Source: Capillidium heterosporum
Taxonomy: Eukaryota > Entomophthoromycota > Entomophthoromycetes > Entomophthorales > Capillidiaceae
DNA: 64,000 nt
Direction: 5' to 3'
Assembly: GCA_016630905.1 (NCBI GenBank)
Contig: WBMQ01000004.1
Span: forward strand, 310,001 to 374,000
The notes beneath the pieces were generated by a model, which was not told where the DNA came from, did no database searches, and saw nothing but the letters and a program-made list of their open reading frames with translations. The position numbers and the translations under genes are program-made. Position 1 is the first letter of the stretch. Each line of letters starts with the position of its first letter. This document shows positions 1-12,524 of the stretch, in pieces.

Positions 1-1010
1 AGGCCTAAACTATCAGGGTTTCAGATAGGAAATTTAGTTTGGTACGATTTCTGACGCAAGGGAATGGCGTCCAACAACCGGTACGATCGCTGGATTGGCC
101 CTTGTAGAGTCACAGAAGCTATTTGATCGTTGATTTACACCATTCAAAATATTATGGATAGCCACCTTCTCACAAATGTTCACCACCAGCTGCTCAATGA
201 ATTTGTGAGTCAAATCGGCCAGTAAGGGACCGGCTAACTGACAATGGCAGGGGAGTTGACTTAGCTTTCCAGTTAAGTCGCATATAGAACATCAGTTTAT
301 AGTATTTTAGGTAGCCTGCATTGTGCCACTACCCAGAAATGTGCTTTGAGCTACATTACTATCCATTCTGCTTCTGTTACCTCAAACTGCTGCTTGTTCA
401 CTTAATTTCATATGGGAGCGATTTTTTATCATGGATACAGTTTTACATTTACTTTGGATTTCGGACCTTTCAGTTGCCATCCTGCAGGTTAATCGTGCTC
501 CACTTCGGTAATAGATTATTACAATCATACCTTGTCGTCGGAAAGAAGCTTACTATACGTCACCAAGTTATGATTCCTCCCAGGGCTACGGTATATATAT
601 CAGTACTCATGCTCAGGGAAGAAGACGGACCTTTTTGGAGTGTTAATTTGATTTTTTTGATTGGTTTAAAGATCTTTTAATCGTTTTGGGATATAAATTT
701 CTAATTTGAATTAGTTTAAGGTTGAGATCCCTAGCCTCTAGTTTTACGGGAATTAAAAGTTCTGCGTATTTTTATTGGTTGTAAAAGATTCAATCGCGTC
801 TATATTAGCCAGCTCACAACACGATAAAAACACATACGTCCAATGCCGAAGGACTCACCAAGTTCGGCCGAACCCTATCAACTGGAAGCCCAAGCCAGTG
901 GCCAGACACTCGGCGAGGGCGACCAGCCAACAGGACTTGTTACAACTTTATTGGCAATATGCTTATATTAGTCCACTACTTTAGACATAAAAGGAATGGT
1001 AAGCTTAATA
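1..1010 (+). mobile_element. Ty3/Gypsy LTR retroelement fossil, 3' portion
   Basis: Bases 1 to about 215 read in pieces like the C-terminal end of a Ty3/Gypsy integrase: a 'GNLVWY' strand followed by 'RWIGPCRV', the GPY/F-type module. A purine-rich stretch near 617-632 could be the polypurine tract, and the bases beginning TGTTAATTTG near 640 could open the 3' LTR, perhaps ending near 1000; no second LTR is in the window, so this boundary is a guess. The element is cut by the window start and is clearly broken, with several interruptions in the part seen. It looks old. A short stretch near 1420-1465 resembles 910-955 and may be another LTR scrap. Confidence 0.4.
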
Positions 1011-1549
1011 ACTAAAGGTAAGATAAGTCTAGATAGGTTGTAGAATTAGACATTAAAGCAAGATATATTAGCTCGCTTTTATAGCATTGTACCTATTACC
1101 GAAAGGTCCTATATAGATTATACTAATTTAAGTTTCTATTGCTTTTTCAGTACAGTATTGGAGAATAAAATGGACTTTTATACAGTTCAATATCTTTAAA
1201 TTTAGCTTCAACTGTTGCTTATTTATAAATATATGTGTAAAAATTTTACCAAAGGCTTATAGTTCAATTATTTAGAGATTTCTTGTTGGAATCAAGTACA
1301 GCGATCTGCTAACTACAAGCCAACGTCCTTAGTTAAGCCAAAACTGTCTAAAAATATAGGAGCTTGAAATGTATTTGCTCTTGTAGCCGATGGTATATAT
1401 AGATAATTTATGGCGAAGATGGCCAGCCAACCTGAACTTTCAAGCTAGCAGTAAACTTTATTGCATGACATAATTTACATCAGAATTGTAACGCTTCAAT
1501 TGACTCCAGATTGGGTTAAAATTTCTATTGCAAAGCGAATCTTTTGCTT

Positions 1550-1687
1550 TTAGTGTGGATTTATCACGATGCCTTTTAACGACATTTCTTCAGAAGCCAA
1601 GAACAAACCACCACCAACAGCAAACAATACAACACAAATAAAACTAGTAGTCAAATAATAATCGTTAAAGTCCATTGGAACCATCAT
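1550..1687 (-). CDS. small single-pass membrane protein, unrecognised
   Basis: I do not recognise this gene. From the Met at 1687 the product is 45 residues: a short polar start (MMVPMDFNDYY), one hydrophobic segment (residues about 9-27, ending AVGGGLFLA), then a polar tail EEMSLKGIVINPH. The layout resembles small subunits of ER or mitochondrial membrane complexes. The open frame extends upstream to 1756, but the downstream Met pair sits just after a TATAAA-like stretch and after a possible CAG splice acceptor, so a 5' exon is possible. Weak call: only a membrane segment and a plausible tail support it. Confidence 0.4.
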   Translation of the reverse strand: MMVPMDFNDYYLTTSFICVVLFAVGGGLFLASEEMSLKGIVINPH

Positions 1688-1756
1688 TTTATACCCAACT
1701 GAGCAATAAACCACTAAATTTCGGTTACTGAAATGCCAACTGAAATCTACTGGCAT

Positions 1757-2215
1757 CAGCCTTATTTCATTTAGGGCTAATATTAATTTATTAAACTTTG
1801 AAAGGAATACAGCAGCTTTGTTACAGCCTACTTTGCAAACTAGTTACTGAATCGAAATCAGCAATCTAAAAGTTTACCTATTTGGGGTTTCTATTGAAAT
1901 TATCTAACTGGCCAGTATAGTAAGCTTTATTTTATCTATCCCAGACAGTTTTCTCTTATTCCAACACTTTGAATTAACTAGTTGTCTTTAGTTTAGCCTT
2001 TGAGCAGCGCTCGACATTCAGTACACACTTTTGAGCAAGTGAATTAGAGGTTTCATCGCTTCAACAACTTGGCCAACACGCATTTGATACCGAAGTTAGA
2101 TTCAACACAGTTAAATAGACAACACGCATAAATTTAACATATACATACACCACTAATCAGCATATACACCTACCTAATCAGCATATCAACCTACAAAGCA
2201 TCAAGCTGAATAACC
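1757..2215. other. intergenic, AT-rich
   Basis: No gene seen. It lies between two divergent genes and should hold both promoters. Repeats of 'atcagcatatacacctacctaatcagcatat' character just before 2216 look like 5' leader of the coiled-coil gene. Confidence 0.5.
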
Positions 2216-5200
2216 ATGTTCAAGCTTTTGACTTCGAGGAGCAAAACCAGCAAAAAAGGCTTGCTAGCAGACCAAAATACACAGTCAAGTCAAAGGGATA
2301 GCGGGTACGATAGTCAGTACTATCAGGACAACAAGGGTACAGCTTCGTAGGAGTAAACCTCTTCCAGCTTCTCCAGCATACAAAGGAGGTTACGGCAACA
2401 ATCCGAACCACCATGATGACATGACCTCGGTTCTGAAAAACCTTCCTCCTCTGAAAAGTTCCAACTGTCCAATTTACGCAATTCTCCCCGGCCTCTGCCT
2501 TCAAATCGCCTAAAGCCCAGACTAAGTTGCTGGGACAACAGAAAAAACAACTCCCATTTACACATCAACTGCAAAATCTACTGATACCACCTTCTGAGCC
2601 AGAGTATAGACGAAATTCTTCGTACCTACCTCCACACAGAGATAGCTCACTCCTAGATATCCCACAGATAAGGCATGGGCTACCGCACCGATCACCTGGG
2701 CATAGAATAAGTGAGCCAGCTTTAACAACCGCTTACAACGAGAAAGGTAACGTGAAGAAGTACGAGAGTCATGAGAATCCCTCCGATAACTACCACCCTA
2801 ACCTTAGTAAATCGCCTTTTAGTAAACGGGCTTCAAGGTACTACAATTTTTATAATTTTTATTGATATTTTATTAGGATTGAACTATTGAGTCCTAAGAT
2901 GTATGAAGACCCTAAAGAACTCGAGGATCAGTCTAATCTGAGCCAAAACCTACGCAAGCCACTACCTCTTAAACCTAGTTTTGGAAGATCTATCGTCTCA
3001 GAAGGCATGGACAGATCCAACAGTGAAAATATTTCTCGAGTTGAAAAGTTTGGCGAACCTATGCGGACCATCGATCTCAACTCCCGCACCAAGTTCATCC
3101 ATACAGAGATCGACGCAGAAGCCAAGGTGGAAGTTCTTGGAGGAGATGCGTAAAGATGTGCTCGTCAACAACCAAAGTGACCTTAGTAAGAAGACCTCTT
3201 CGCCTCTAGCCCAGCCACCGTTAGTCAACGAAAATATCAGTAATATAAAGGTATCGACTCCAATGAAAGACATGGTTGATCACACTTCCATCCAATCACA
3301 AAATATCAAGGCCGACGACAAGCCAAGTAGTGTAGCTATGGTACCGGCACTCTCAAAATCTAAAGAAGACAAAGATTTGGATGCTAAGGTCATGTTAGCT
3401 GCTGGTATGGCTGCCCGGGAAAATGAAACACGATCACTTCGAAGGTTCATCCAAGCGGCTGAAATTCAGCAAAGATCCCGTCAAAGGAAGGATTTGAACG
3501 TTACATCAAACGATTTTAAAACCGATTCTAACCAGAGAAAGGAATCTATCGATTTTTCTGGCTCGATGAAGTTCAGAGTTGCCAACGAAGATAGTTTAAA
3601 GGCTAGGAGTAATGCCAAGATCGAGGCTGAAGCCTAAAGACTACTTCAAGAACGAACCGTGGCTTCAGAACTTGATTACCACCGAGATACAAAGTGGATC
3701 CAACTCACTTGCAACTACACCAATTACGACTGAAACTAAACCTAAGATCAACGACGTGTTTAAAGACTCCCCTCCCATAGTTGCCTCGCAGAAGTTAGAG
3801 GAAAGCAGTCCATCTAACCTCAATACAACCAAGTCCCGGTCCATACTCAATATCAATTCGACGAGGTGGGCTCGGAACCGTGCCTCGAATGCTAACCTCA
3901 AAGAGTTGGCAGCATCAGAGTTAAATACAGCCGAAAAGCAACCAGTGGTAGTAGAAAATGAAAGTACTCGCAGCATCCCCAAAAAAGTCGGCAGCTTTAT
4001 CTGGAACCGATCCATCTCTAGATCATCCAAAAGTCCAGATGAAAAGTCGATAACCGAGCACCTAGTACCGAATTTAACTTCCAAGACACAGGTTGTGACT
4101 GACATCCCGAACGATAGTGATGATGATGATGAGGTTTTAGTAGCAGTGCGACGTCGATGCCTGACAACTCAACACACTGGTAACGTCGCTGATCTGGCCA
4201 ACCTCCCTCCGGCCTCTGGTAGAGATCCCACTCAGCCCATTCCACGTGGCAAGAAAACTATAGCACAGATCCGATCTCTTGAGCCATTGATAAGCCAAAG
4301 CTCCATCCAGCGCACTCAGGCTGGAACTAAGCCAGAGAGTATCCGACCAAGAACTGTAGTCGAGAACCTTCGAAGCCGGTTCGAAATGAAGATTTTAGAA
4401 GCTGGGAGCACACCTGGCCGTAACCGTGAAATCGTTGAGTCGGCCTCCATGACGAACTTGAAGGGAACAGCTTCCTCCAAATCCTCTACTAAATCGCGGT
4501 TCACCTAACTTGATGATGAGTAGGCCCAAGACTATGTTCGATTTGCACATCCCCCGAACCCATGGCCCAGTCCGTTGATATGACACGTGATCAGCTCTCT
4601 GTTAACTTGGATGAAGTCACTCCAGCTGAAGATTCCTCTTCTAGGATGGCCCTCGCTTGGAAGGCTTCAGCATTGAGCCGACGACTTAGCCCTAAAAAGG
4701 ATCAAGACCTCTCCTTGTTGGAATCCTTGGAATCGCCTTCGAAGGACGGCAATTCCAGCAAACTGCAGCCGATGTTGACCAATCCCTGGAAGAGTAAGTC
4801 ACCACTGGATAACAAGTCCCCAACCAAGGCCTACGAGTTGAAGTCACGGGACAGTAGGGAGATGTTTAAACCTACAAGTATTACCGTCAACCATGTAGGC
4901 TATACCCAGTTCCGACCTAGGATTGTCTCCAAACACCCCTATATCTTTCCAAGTCGAGCTTAGCGAAGCTAAATCACAAATCGAGGTATGGCGCAAAAAA
5001 TACCGTGATGAGCAGTTCGCCAAGTCTAACATGGAGAAAGAGTTCAACGAGAAACGGGAACGGGAGCTAGAAATGCACCGTGAGGAGGTAGAGAACATCA
5101 AATCGGTGTGTTCACGCCGCTGCCGCGAGCTTATTCACGTCATAAGGGAGCTGCAGGAACTTAATGTGGTGTACAGTCAAGCACTTGAACGGAATGGTAT

Positions 5201-6573
5201 CGAGCCCCAACTCATCCAGCCGGCCGATCCCAAGCTTCTGCAGGAACCTAAAATCGATCCACTCTTCTCCCCCGACAAGAATTTCAAGACTAGCGATGGC
5301 TCAAGCTATAAAACTTCAAATAATGACGAGCTAAAACATACCCAGAGTCATGTCGGTCAGAGCAGCCCAGCTTCGCGAAGAAAGAACAGTGAGACACCGT
5401 CATTTATCATCCGTAGCCCAAGTTTAAATGGAAATAATGGTAGCCTACGCAAGAAGCCGGTCGGATCCCTAACACCAATCACTATGTACAAGTTTATTGA
5501 AGAACAGTACAAAAAGATTGTACAAAATCCCTTGACGTCACCACTGCAAGGTAGTATGAGTTTGAAACTCTCCTCGCCGACCACCCGACTACCCACCATC
5601 AATGCCTCTTCGTCTGACTTGGACCTTGGCCAGATCGGGGAAAGCTTCAAGCTGGGTACGTCCATGTCCAACTCGGTGTCCTCACCAGCTGCCATTCCTC
5701 GACTCAAGTCGGATACTTCAACCTCGGAGCCTCGTAAGGAAAGTGGCAGATCTCGAGTTAAAGACCGTATTGCCAGCTTGTTGAGCAGTATCGAACGGAC
5801 CGCCACTGCCATCGAGATGGAAGCCAGCCACCTAGGTTTGAACTCGAATGGTCACACTTTGAAACGGCCCAGCTCGACAGCCTCCATACTCTCCCTCAAG
5901 ACCAACACCAGTGAACCAAGCTCGCAACCGTTGAATGTCATTGTTGAGCCCCGAAATCGGTACAGCTCCATATCACCGTCCCCACGTCCCCAACTCTCTC
6001 CCATACGGTCTTTCCCCACCTTGAGCATCCATTCGGTTGCTAGTGCTCGCAAGCTCCTCCGACAGCAACCCCCAACCGGTCCAAACTCAAATAATACCGC
6101 AACCTCCAACTAAATCTAGCTCCCTCAATGCTTCCATTACACCTGCACCGGCACTCAACGCTTACATGACATTGGATGCCACTGGTGAAAATGTAACTGA
6201 GCCTGAGGGGAAGTTTAGTCCAGCTGACGAGCCTATCGACCTAAGTGGTTTACAGAAGTCGTTGAAGGCGGTAGCGGCTAGATCCTCCACCAACCTCAAC
6301 CTCACCACTCAATCCCAAGCTCAAATGGATGGCAGTCATCCTACCAAACCAATACCACCTACGAGGGGTAATGGTAGGCAGCATGCCGCCACTATGCGTC
6401 ACCTCCCTCAAATTGACTCTACCTTCCAAGATCAATACCAAGCTGAAGATTCAAATTCAAATTTGAACTCCAATTACTACTTGGGCAGTCGGACTACGCC
6501 GCGAATCCGCAACGATTTGGAAAACTTTACCGAAAGCATTACTCGGAAGCCGTTACCTCGGTTACCAAAGTAA
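2216..6573 (+). CDS. large Ser/Pro-rich coiled-coil protein with serial +1 frame changes
   Basis: Unrecognised protein of roughly 1,430 residues. The likely start is the ATG at 2216. One ordinary intron is visible (2838-2876, GT..AG, 39 bases). Most of the protein is low-complexity and rich in Ser, Pro, Asn, Lys and Arg. A charged coiled coil lies at about 4950-5190 (VELSEAKSQIEVWRKK, then a Glu/Arg-rich stretch and a CSRRCREL motif). A conserved-looking PKTMFDLHIP lies at 4528-4557. The coding frame moves 2-0-1, then after the intron 1-2-0-1-2-0-1, always by +1; each old frame ends in a stop near 2345, 2506, 3153, 3637, 4508, 4582, 4963 and 6113. The first change could be avoided by starting at the ATG near 2420. 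Composition is continuous across every join, so these segments belong to one gene. It is a pseudogene, a mis-sequenced gene, or a recoded gene; I cannot tell which. Confidence 0.6.
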
Positions 6574-7365
6574 ACTATCTTGACATCCTTTTTTGTAAAA
6601 TAAATATAATGTAATTATTTGTAGGTAGAGTTTGTATATTTTTGGTATGAGTTTTGTTTTATGTACCTAGCTTTTGAAATATTGGGTTCTGAAATATATT
6701 TGAAATTTTTTGGACTAATTGGTAGAAAAGTATATATTCTTGACTACCCTATTTTTCAACTAAACTTGTTGGTTATCACTTTAGTATTTGTGAAATGTTA
6801 TTTGACTATGTTGAGAAGGTTCACCTCGCTTTGGGTATTGTCCTAGCACCTTCCCTTTTACTAACTCAAATCAAACCAAACTATCACCATTAAAAGTTTG
6901 ATTTCAGTAGATGGAAGTTTTAAAATTGTCCGAGTAGAAGCGACCTAGAATGTACTATAGTTGAAATACCTTTACGAGTAGTTTGTGATCTAGTTCGTAT
7001 GGAAGACAGGCAACTTATTAAAGCAGCAGTGCTGCCAACTTCAAAAGTTTGGCAGATTTATCATCATATAGGCTTATAGTGTTGAAGCTAGTTCTATATA
7101 TTTAAATACTTTTATCAGAAGTATCGATTCATAACATCTTCTTAACGACTCTTAGAATCATGTAAAACTCGACAAAATAAAAACACTTGTTGAACAGCTC
7201 GTTAAACATCAATAGTGGTAAGTAAAACTGTATACATCCAAAATAGTAAGTAAACCAAGTTATATATGTACCAATGTATTTTATAAAGTAAAAGATCTCA
7301 CTGGGTTACAAGCCCAAACAACAGTAAATTAAAAAAGGCTTCTGACGTAACAGTTGGATGGGAAC
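6574..7365. other. intergenic between convergent genes
   Basis: AT-rich. AATAAA-like signals follow the coiled-coil gene (about 6598), and the 3' end of calreticulin lies on the other side. A short open frame at 6661-6846 has no coding character. Confidence 0.5.
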
Positions 7366-8731
7366 TTACAACTCGTCTTTGCCATCGTCCTCAACCTTAT
7401 CTTCTTTCTTCTCTTCCTTCTCTACCTTGACATCCTCGTCATCCAATTCTTCAACGTCCTTGTCTTCCTTAGACTCCTTCTCTTCGGCTTCCTTGGCCTT
7501 CTTGGCCTCTTCTTCTTCCCGAAGTTTACGTTCGGCGTCAGCCTTTTCCTTTTCGGCAGCCTGGAAGGCATCGAGAGCAGCCTTCTCTTTCTCGACGAGA
7601 GCAGTGTAGTGCTTATCACCAAAGGTCTTGGCGTACTCGATGTCGTCGGTAACTAGGATATTGTCAAAGATAGTGCCCGACTTGACCTGCCACAAGTCGA
7701 AACCGAGGTAGGCGGAGGTGTACTGGCCAATGGTGGCATCTTCCTTGTACTCGGGGTTAGGGATCTTCTTGGGCTTCCACTCACCCTTGTAAGCAGGGTT
7801 GGTAATACGCTTGGGGGTCCACTCACCCTTGTATTCGGGGTTGGGGATAGTGGGGACCTCCCATTCACCATCATCTTCATCGCTCCAGTCCTCAGGCTTC
7901 TTGGCCTCAGGGTCAGGGATGGACTCAGGGCCATCATACCAGTCCTTGGGCTTCTTGTCTTCGGGGTCATCCGTGAACTCGTCGTCGACCCAGTCGGCAG
8001 GCTTCTTGTCCGAAGCGTCGTCAATTTCCTTCTCAGGGAGGAAGGCCCAGTCCTCAAGCAAAGTACCGTTGGTCTTCTGCTCGTTGTCGATGAGGATCTC
8101 GTAGGTCTTGTCGGCGTGCAGGATGAAGGTGTACTGATGGGTGTTCAGGTCGTTGTCGGCGTAGATCATCTCCTTCTTATCCACGTTCTTGTCCTTGTAG
8201 TTGAGGATGGCGTGGACCTTACGGTTGGAGCCACAAAAGTCAGGCTACGATAAGATGGGTTTAGAATAAGGAAGTATAGCAAACACTTACGCCAAACATG
8301 ATGTTGTACGTGGAGTCACCGTCGAATTTCTTGGGATCAAAGTCGGGGAGGAGCTAAATAAATTATACTATTAACCAAACCTACCTAACAACTAAATTTA
8401 CCTTGATGTAACCACCTCCACAGTCAATATCCTGATCGAATTTGGCGGTGAACTGGACGACCAAGTCCTTATCCTTGCTGTCGATGGGAGAATCTAGCTT
8501 GGCGGAGATGGCGTAGTTACGGGCATCCTGGGAGGTGAACAGACCGCGGTTGGCCTTCTCATCAGCGTTGAACTTCTTGGAGTTGCCAACTTCGAACTTG
8601 CCAAAGGTGTCCTTGGCTTCGGACTGGACCCAGCGGTCAGAAAGTTCGCCATCGAAGGTCTCTTCGAAGTAAACTTTACCGCTGACGGCGGTGAGGGCTA
8701 GGGCAGCTGCAATTAGGGAGAATCCTTTCAT
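7366..8731 (-). CDS. calreticulin (ER Ca2+-binding lectin chaperone)
   Basis: Exons 8402-8731, 8291-8353 and 7366-8244, with introns of 48 and 46 bases, giving 423 residues, the usual family length. Signal peptide MKGFSLIAAALALTAVSG. The lectin N-domain carries CGGGYIK, YNIMFGPDFCG and THQYTFIL, including the two cysteines. The P-domain (about residues 211-297) has three KKP.DW type-1 repeats and three GEW/NP type-2 repeats. The C-domain is Glu/Lys-rich, and the protein ends in the retention signal KDEL. In the family this protein binds monoglucosylated glycoproteins and buffers calcium in the ER. Nothing is missing. It differs from calnexin by lacking a transmembrane segment. Many codons end in C or G, as expected of a strongly expressed gene. 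Confidence 0.97.
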
Positions 8732-10126
8732 ATCTTATATCTGTTGGTTAGTTGAACTAAAGGGTAACCTTCTGAAGCTTACCTTTCACTTTTATATCAA
8801 ACGTAGGGTAATTGGAATGGTAGCAAATTACGTACAAGTGTTGAATGTCCACTTTTCATTGGGTGAGCTTTGATGCTTTTGAACTAAATAAGCTAAGATT
8901 GGAAACAAACTCGCATTATTCGCTAATTTTAAACTTTTATTGAAGACGGGATAAATTACTTCATACTTTCAAGTGTGTTAACATGTCATTGGGTAAAGCC
9001 CAAGAATTTCGAACTCAAATAAGGTTTAGGGACACGTGGCAACTCAAATAAGTAGTTGTGACTGGTAAACCATTCAAAATTTAAATTTTAGCCATTAGAA
9101 ATAAGCTTCGTCACGAAGCACTCCAATATCTCCCAAAACTTTGTGCAAAATATGGAGAATTAGTACAATTTGGAAGCCAAGCTGGAAAAGCACACGAAAT
9201 CGGCAACCTTAAAATTATGATGTGACCTGTAGTTTCAGTATTTGATGTTGGACTTGCAAATTCGAAGTTTACCAGTAAAATAAGGAATTATATGGTTAGT
9301 TTTAGATGACTATTTGTCGATAGCTATTTAGTATAAAAATATACTATGTTTAAATCTTAATAATTAAGCCTAATATACTTACAGTTCGAAGCTAAATTTA
9401 AAGAACTAGACGTTTCAATCCAGTTCTATCGGCATTTTAAGGCATTATCAGTTTTCATATATTGTTTAAATACAAAGCTAAATAGTCAAAATGAGGTGAA
9501 AGGGTAGTATACTTTTATAATTTTTGAAAGTAATAGAAAAATAGTGAATATTTAGGCCACTATACCTTACAGAAACACTCAACTGTTTCCCACTTATCTC
9601 ATATAGGTAAAATTACTTGGAATAAGTTTAAAATATATTGAAGCATATCCGTATATCTCAAGTAATATGAGAAGTGCTAGTACTTGAAAGCTAAAGTACA
9701 GTTAAATATGGATTCTATGACTATATATTCTCAAAAATACAATTTAAAAGAACGTTTACATGTTATAAAAGAATAATCCTATAAATAATATTGAAAGATA
9801 ACCAAATATATAGCCCTAAAGCGTTGGAATAATATTTACGAAAATATTGGAATCAAGGCCAACTAGAGAAAGCTAACATGTCAATTTCATTTATAAAATT
9901 AAATCCAAAAATATACATACTAATTGACTATTAAATGAATCAAATTAAAGACAAATGAAAACGAAATTAACTAGCAGCAATTCGCCACGAAATTTTCAAA
10001 CAAACCAAATACACTTACTTTGTTGGCTCATGTAGGGTAAATCCGATATTTGGTACACTCCCAGCTGTTAAATATTTTTTATTTATATTAGAAGAATAAA
10101 TAAAAAAGTTTTGTCGGTATGTAAAC
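8732..10126. other. intergenic, AT-rich
   Basis: I see no gene, RNA or repeat array. The right-hand 100 bases are the 3' region of eL42; the left holds the calreticulin promoter and a possible 5'-leader intron. Confidence 0.5.
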
Positions 10127-10641
10127 TTAGAAATTGAGAGCAGCACCCTTGGTCTTCTTGTCACCACCGAGTTCGAAGTGCTTGCAGCGCTTCAAAGGCA
10201 ACTGAGCCTTGTACTTGCAAACGGTGCATTCGAGACGGAGGACGACCTTCTTGGTGGTCTTGGCCTATTTCAAATTTAAACCTTTAGCATCAACAATCAA
10301 AGCTCCAAGTTACCTTCTTCTTGAATACGGGTTTGGTCTGACCACCGAAACCAGCCTGCTTAGCATCGTAACGACGCTTACCTACACAACTTTATATAAA
10401 TTTGAAAATGCATAACAAATATTATTTACCTTGAGCGAACAGGGAAGCCTTACCAGTCTTGTACTGGGTGACCTTGTGGGGGGTGTGCTTGCGGCAGGTC
10501 TTACCCTTGCAGTAGGTGTTACGAGTTTTAGGGATGTTAACCTAATTAATTAATTCTTAGAAACGTGAATTGATGGATGCATATGAAGTCTAAATAAGAT
10601 GGAGGTGTAAGTAACCTCCAAATGTACAAGATTATTACCAT
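10127..10641 (-). CDS. RPL42: 60S ribosomal protein eL42 (L36a/L44)
   Basis: Four exons: 10639-10641 (ATG only), 10430-10541, 10314-10381 and 10127-10264. The introns are 97, 48 and 49 bases. The protein is of the usual length (about 105 residues) and near-identical to fungal eL42: [46 protein letters not shown], then the second zinc-binding CxxC in [12 protein letters not shown] and [12 protein letters not shown]. Four cysteines for zinc are present. The Pro in TKPVF is the residue linked to cycloheximide sensitivity in yeasts. An intron directly after the start codon is common in fungal ribosomal protein genes. The exon-1 ATG is inferred from the ATG|GTAATA donor. Confidence 0.95.
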
Positions 10642-12149
10642 TTGAACTAAGTGCTAACTTAAAACCACTTGAATAGAGAAGGGTGTAAGGCAAAAGGCTT
10701 CTAATACCATTAACCCATACCGATATTATCAGTTGTATAATTTTTCCTGGATTTCAATATTAAAGTTCAGCAAATTAAAAGTGACTAATTGACTATGTAA
10801 AAGATTCAAAGTTTGAACGAAAAGTTCAGTTTCCTTGTAAAAGCCCAAAGTGAACTTCATCAAGCCTAGATAGATTACTTTGAAAAATAGACTTTACTAA
10901 GCTTTAAAACTGAACTGTTGATATCTATCAACTGCAGCATATCCTCACTAGTACACTCACATATTGCCACTTTTTATGTTCTACTCTGCAATATATACAA
11001 AAGATTTTATACTCTTCAATGAAGGGGCTGTTTGAATTATTACCCAACCAGTTGGTGACCTACGTATTAAATATAATACTTCCAATCCTACCCATTTTAA
11101 ACTCCACGATATTACATATATAAAGCCAACTATACAGTGCAAAATTTTATAGTTGATTGCATAATGGGCTTCGATATCAGCTCTTTCCATATAGGTTCTT
11201 GTAAAGAAACTTCTATCAAAAGGTAGGCCATACCTTTCACAAGCTATATATATATACTTTTCACTGATAAATATACATATATTAAGATATTGAAATATAA
11301 ACTAAACATAGAAACATATACATTCATATATTTATTGAATATCAGCTATCAAGTTTGAGCGAGTACTACCAAAGCACACCAAAGATAAGATAATTAGCTG
11401 TAACAAGGCGCCATCACACCACATTTAATAACCATCATTTACTATTTTTAAAGTATAAACTCACAGTGAAACCAAATATATGTGATTTAAGAACATATAG
11501 CTTTAAAGATATAATATAAGACATTGAAATGCCAACGTTTCTTTTACTGACTTATTATATGCTTAAGTTATTGTGAAACTTGCAGACGAAGCACACGATT
11601 AGCAACTAAATAAATATCAACAAGTAATGTGGAAAGAAATTTCAGGAATGAAAAATATACAAGTGGTTGGCATTGCCAAGCTTCTATATCTAGCTATTCG
11701 ATCGACTGCCCAATTATATCTACTAATATCAGAAATCTGAAATACAAGACGGTCTTAATTTAGATATCAGTTTTCCTGTCTTTTGTTCGATCATACCAGT
11801 CTTATAATTTCAATAGTACAAATATACGTCTCCCACTAAAAGATCTGTCCAATACCAAAAATGATATCAAATGGGGTTGCAGTAGGCTCAATTTTAGAAT
11901 CACAATCCCAAAGAGCTCGATATATCGAAAGTCCTTTACAAAATCATGAAGTTCGTTTTGATTGACGTTAGATGAGTCTTAATTTTTAAAGACGTAGGAT
12001 CTAACTGATAGACGTAGAAACTGAGGATAAAACTGAATATTTACCTACTTACTGGTACCTGATATATTAATAGAGTATACTAAAATAAGGTATGTATTAC
12101 ACCCAAAGCCAAGTATAACGCTTGACGGCAGGTCTACAATCTAATTGGA
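10642..12149. other. intergenic, AT-rich
   Basis: No coding feature supported. It separates the ribosomal gene from the peptide cluster. Short open frames such as 10981-11190 lack any coding signal. Confidence 0.5.
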
Positions 12150-12344
12150 TCAGTGCGGCTCATTGGTATTAAAAGTCATGGCATGGTTCAAAACTCCCGA
12201 TGCAGCACCCTAAGTGTACTTGTTGCCGACAACTTTCCTGATGATAGTCTTTGCCAATTTAGATATATTTCGCTTGTGGTTTGTTTATTCCAGTGCTGAG
12301 ATCAAGGTAACGCAAATCACTACTGCTAAAACGTGGAGTTTCAT
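12150..12344 (-). pseudogene. broken copy of the secreted cationic peptide family
   Basis: This is a fourth member of the tandem peptide family. The signal peptide (MKLHVLAVVICVTLISA) and the core signature (KVVGNKY, then GAASGVLNHAM) are recognisable and align with the copy at 12923-13126. The copy is broken, with about two interruptions. It is closest to the 12923 copy, with which it also shares upstream sequence including an 11-base palindrome, so it arose from a recent local duplication. Confidence 0.7.
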
Positions 12345-12513
12345 ATTTATATAGTTAAATTTTGCATTTGGTATAGCTAAGTCGAACTTGCAATCTTATT
12401 TATATCGAAACTTGATCAGATTCGATTAGACAGGGTTTTAGATCCAGTCAATTTAGTAATTTATACATCTTAGCCTTTCTTATATGAGTCTCATTTTAAT
12501 TACATCCTTTTTA

Positions 12514-12524
12514 GGACTTAGTCC
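12514..12524. promoter_or_regulatory. palindromic upstream element GGACTTAGTCC
   Basis: A perfect inverted repeat (GGACT-T-AGTCC) followed by GG, 170 bases upstream of the start of the broken peptide copy. The same 13 bases occur 167 bases upstream of the next copy. A dimeric transcription-factor site is inferred. It could also be passive duplication carry-over. Confidence 0.4.

Noticed and set aside
321-680. 119-residue open frame as a gene
   Set aside because: Lies within the decayed retroelement and resembles no host protein.
2340-3160. Micro-introns of 14-16 bases (for example GTACAGCTTCGTAG, GTGGAAGTTCTTGGAG) as an explanation of the +1 changes
   Set aside because: They fit two of the sites, but no GT..AG pair of length 3n+1 exists in the permitted windows of others such as 4550 and 46645, and such lengths are below known spliceosomal limits.
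2216-6573. Programmed shifting exactly on the stop codon at every site
   Set aside because: Tempting, since skipping the T of each stop gives an open frame, but in the subtilase and amylase, homology shows that the change occurs several codons before the stop, so a stop-codon rule does not hold throughout.
7354-8104. Ser/Leu-rich plus-strand frames over calreticulin
   Set aside because: Shadows of the acidic and Pro/Asp-rich minus-strand coding sequence.
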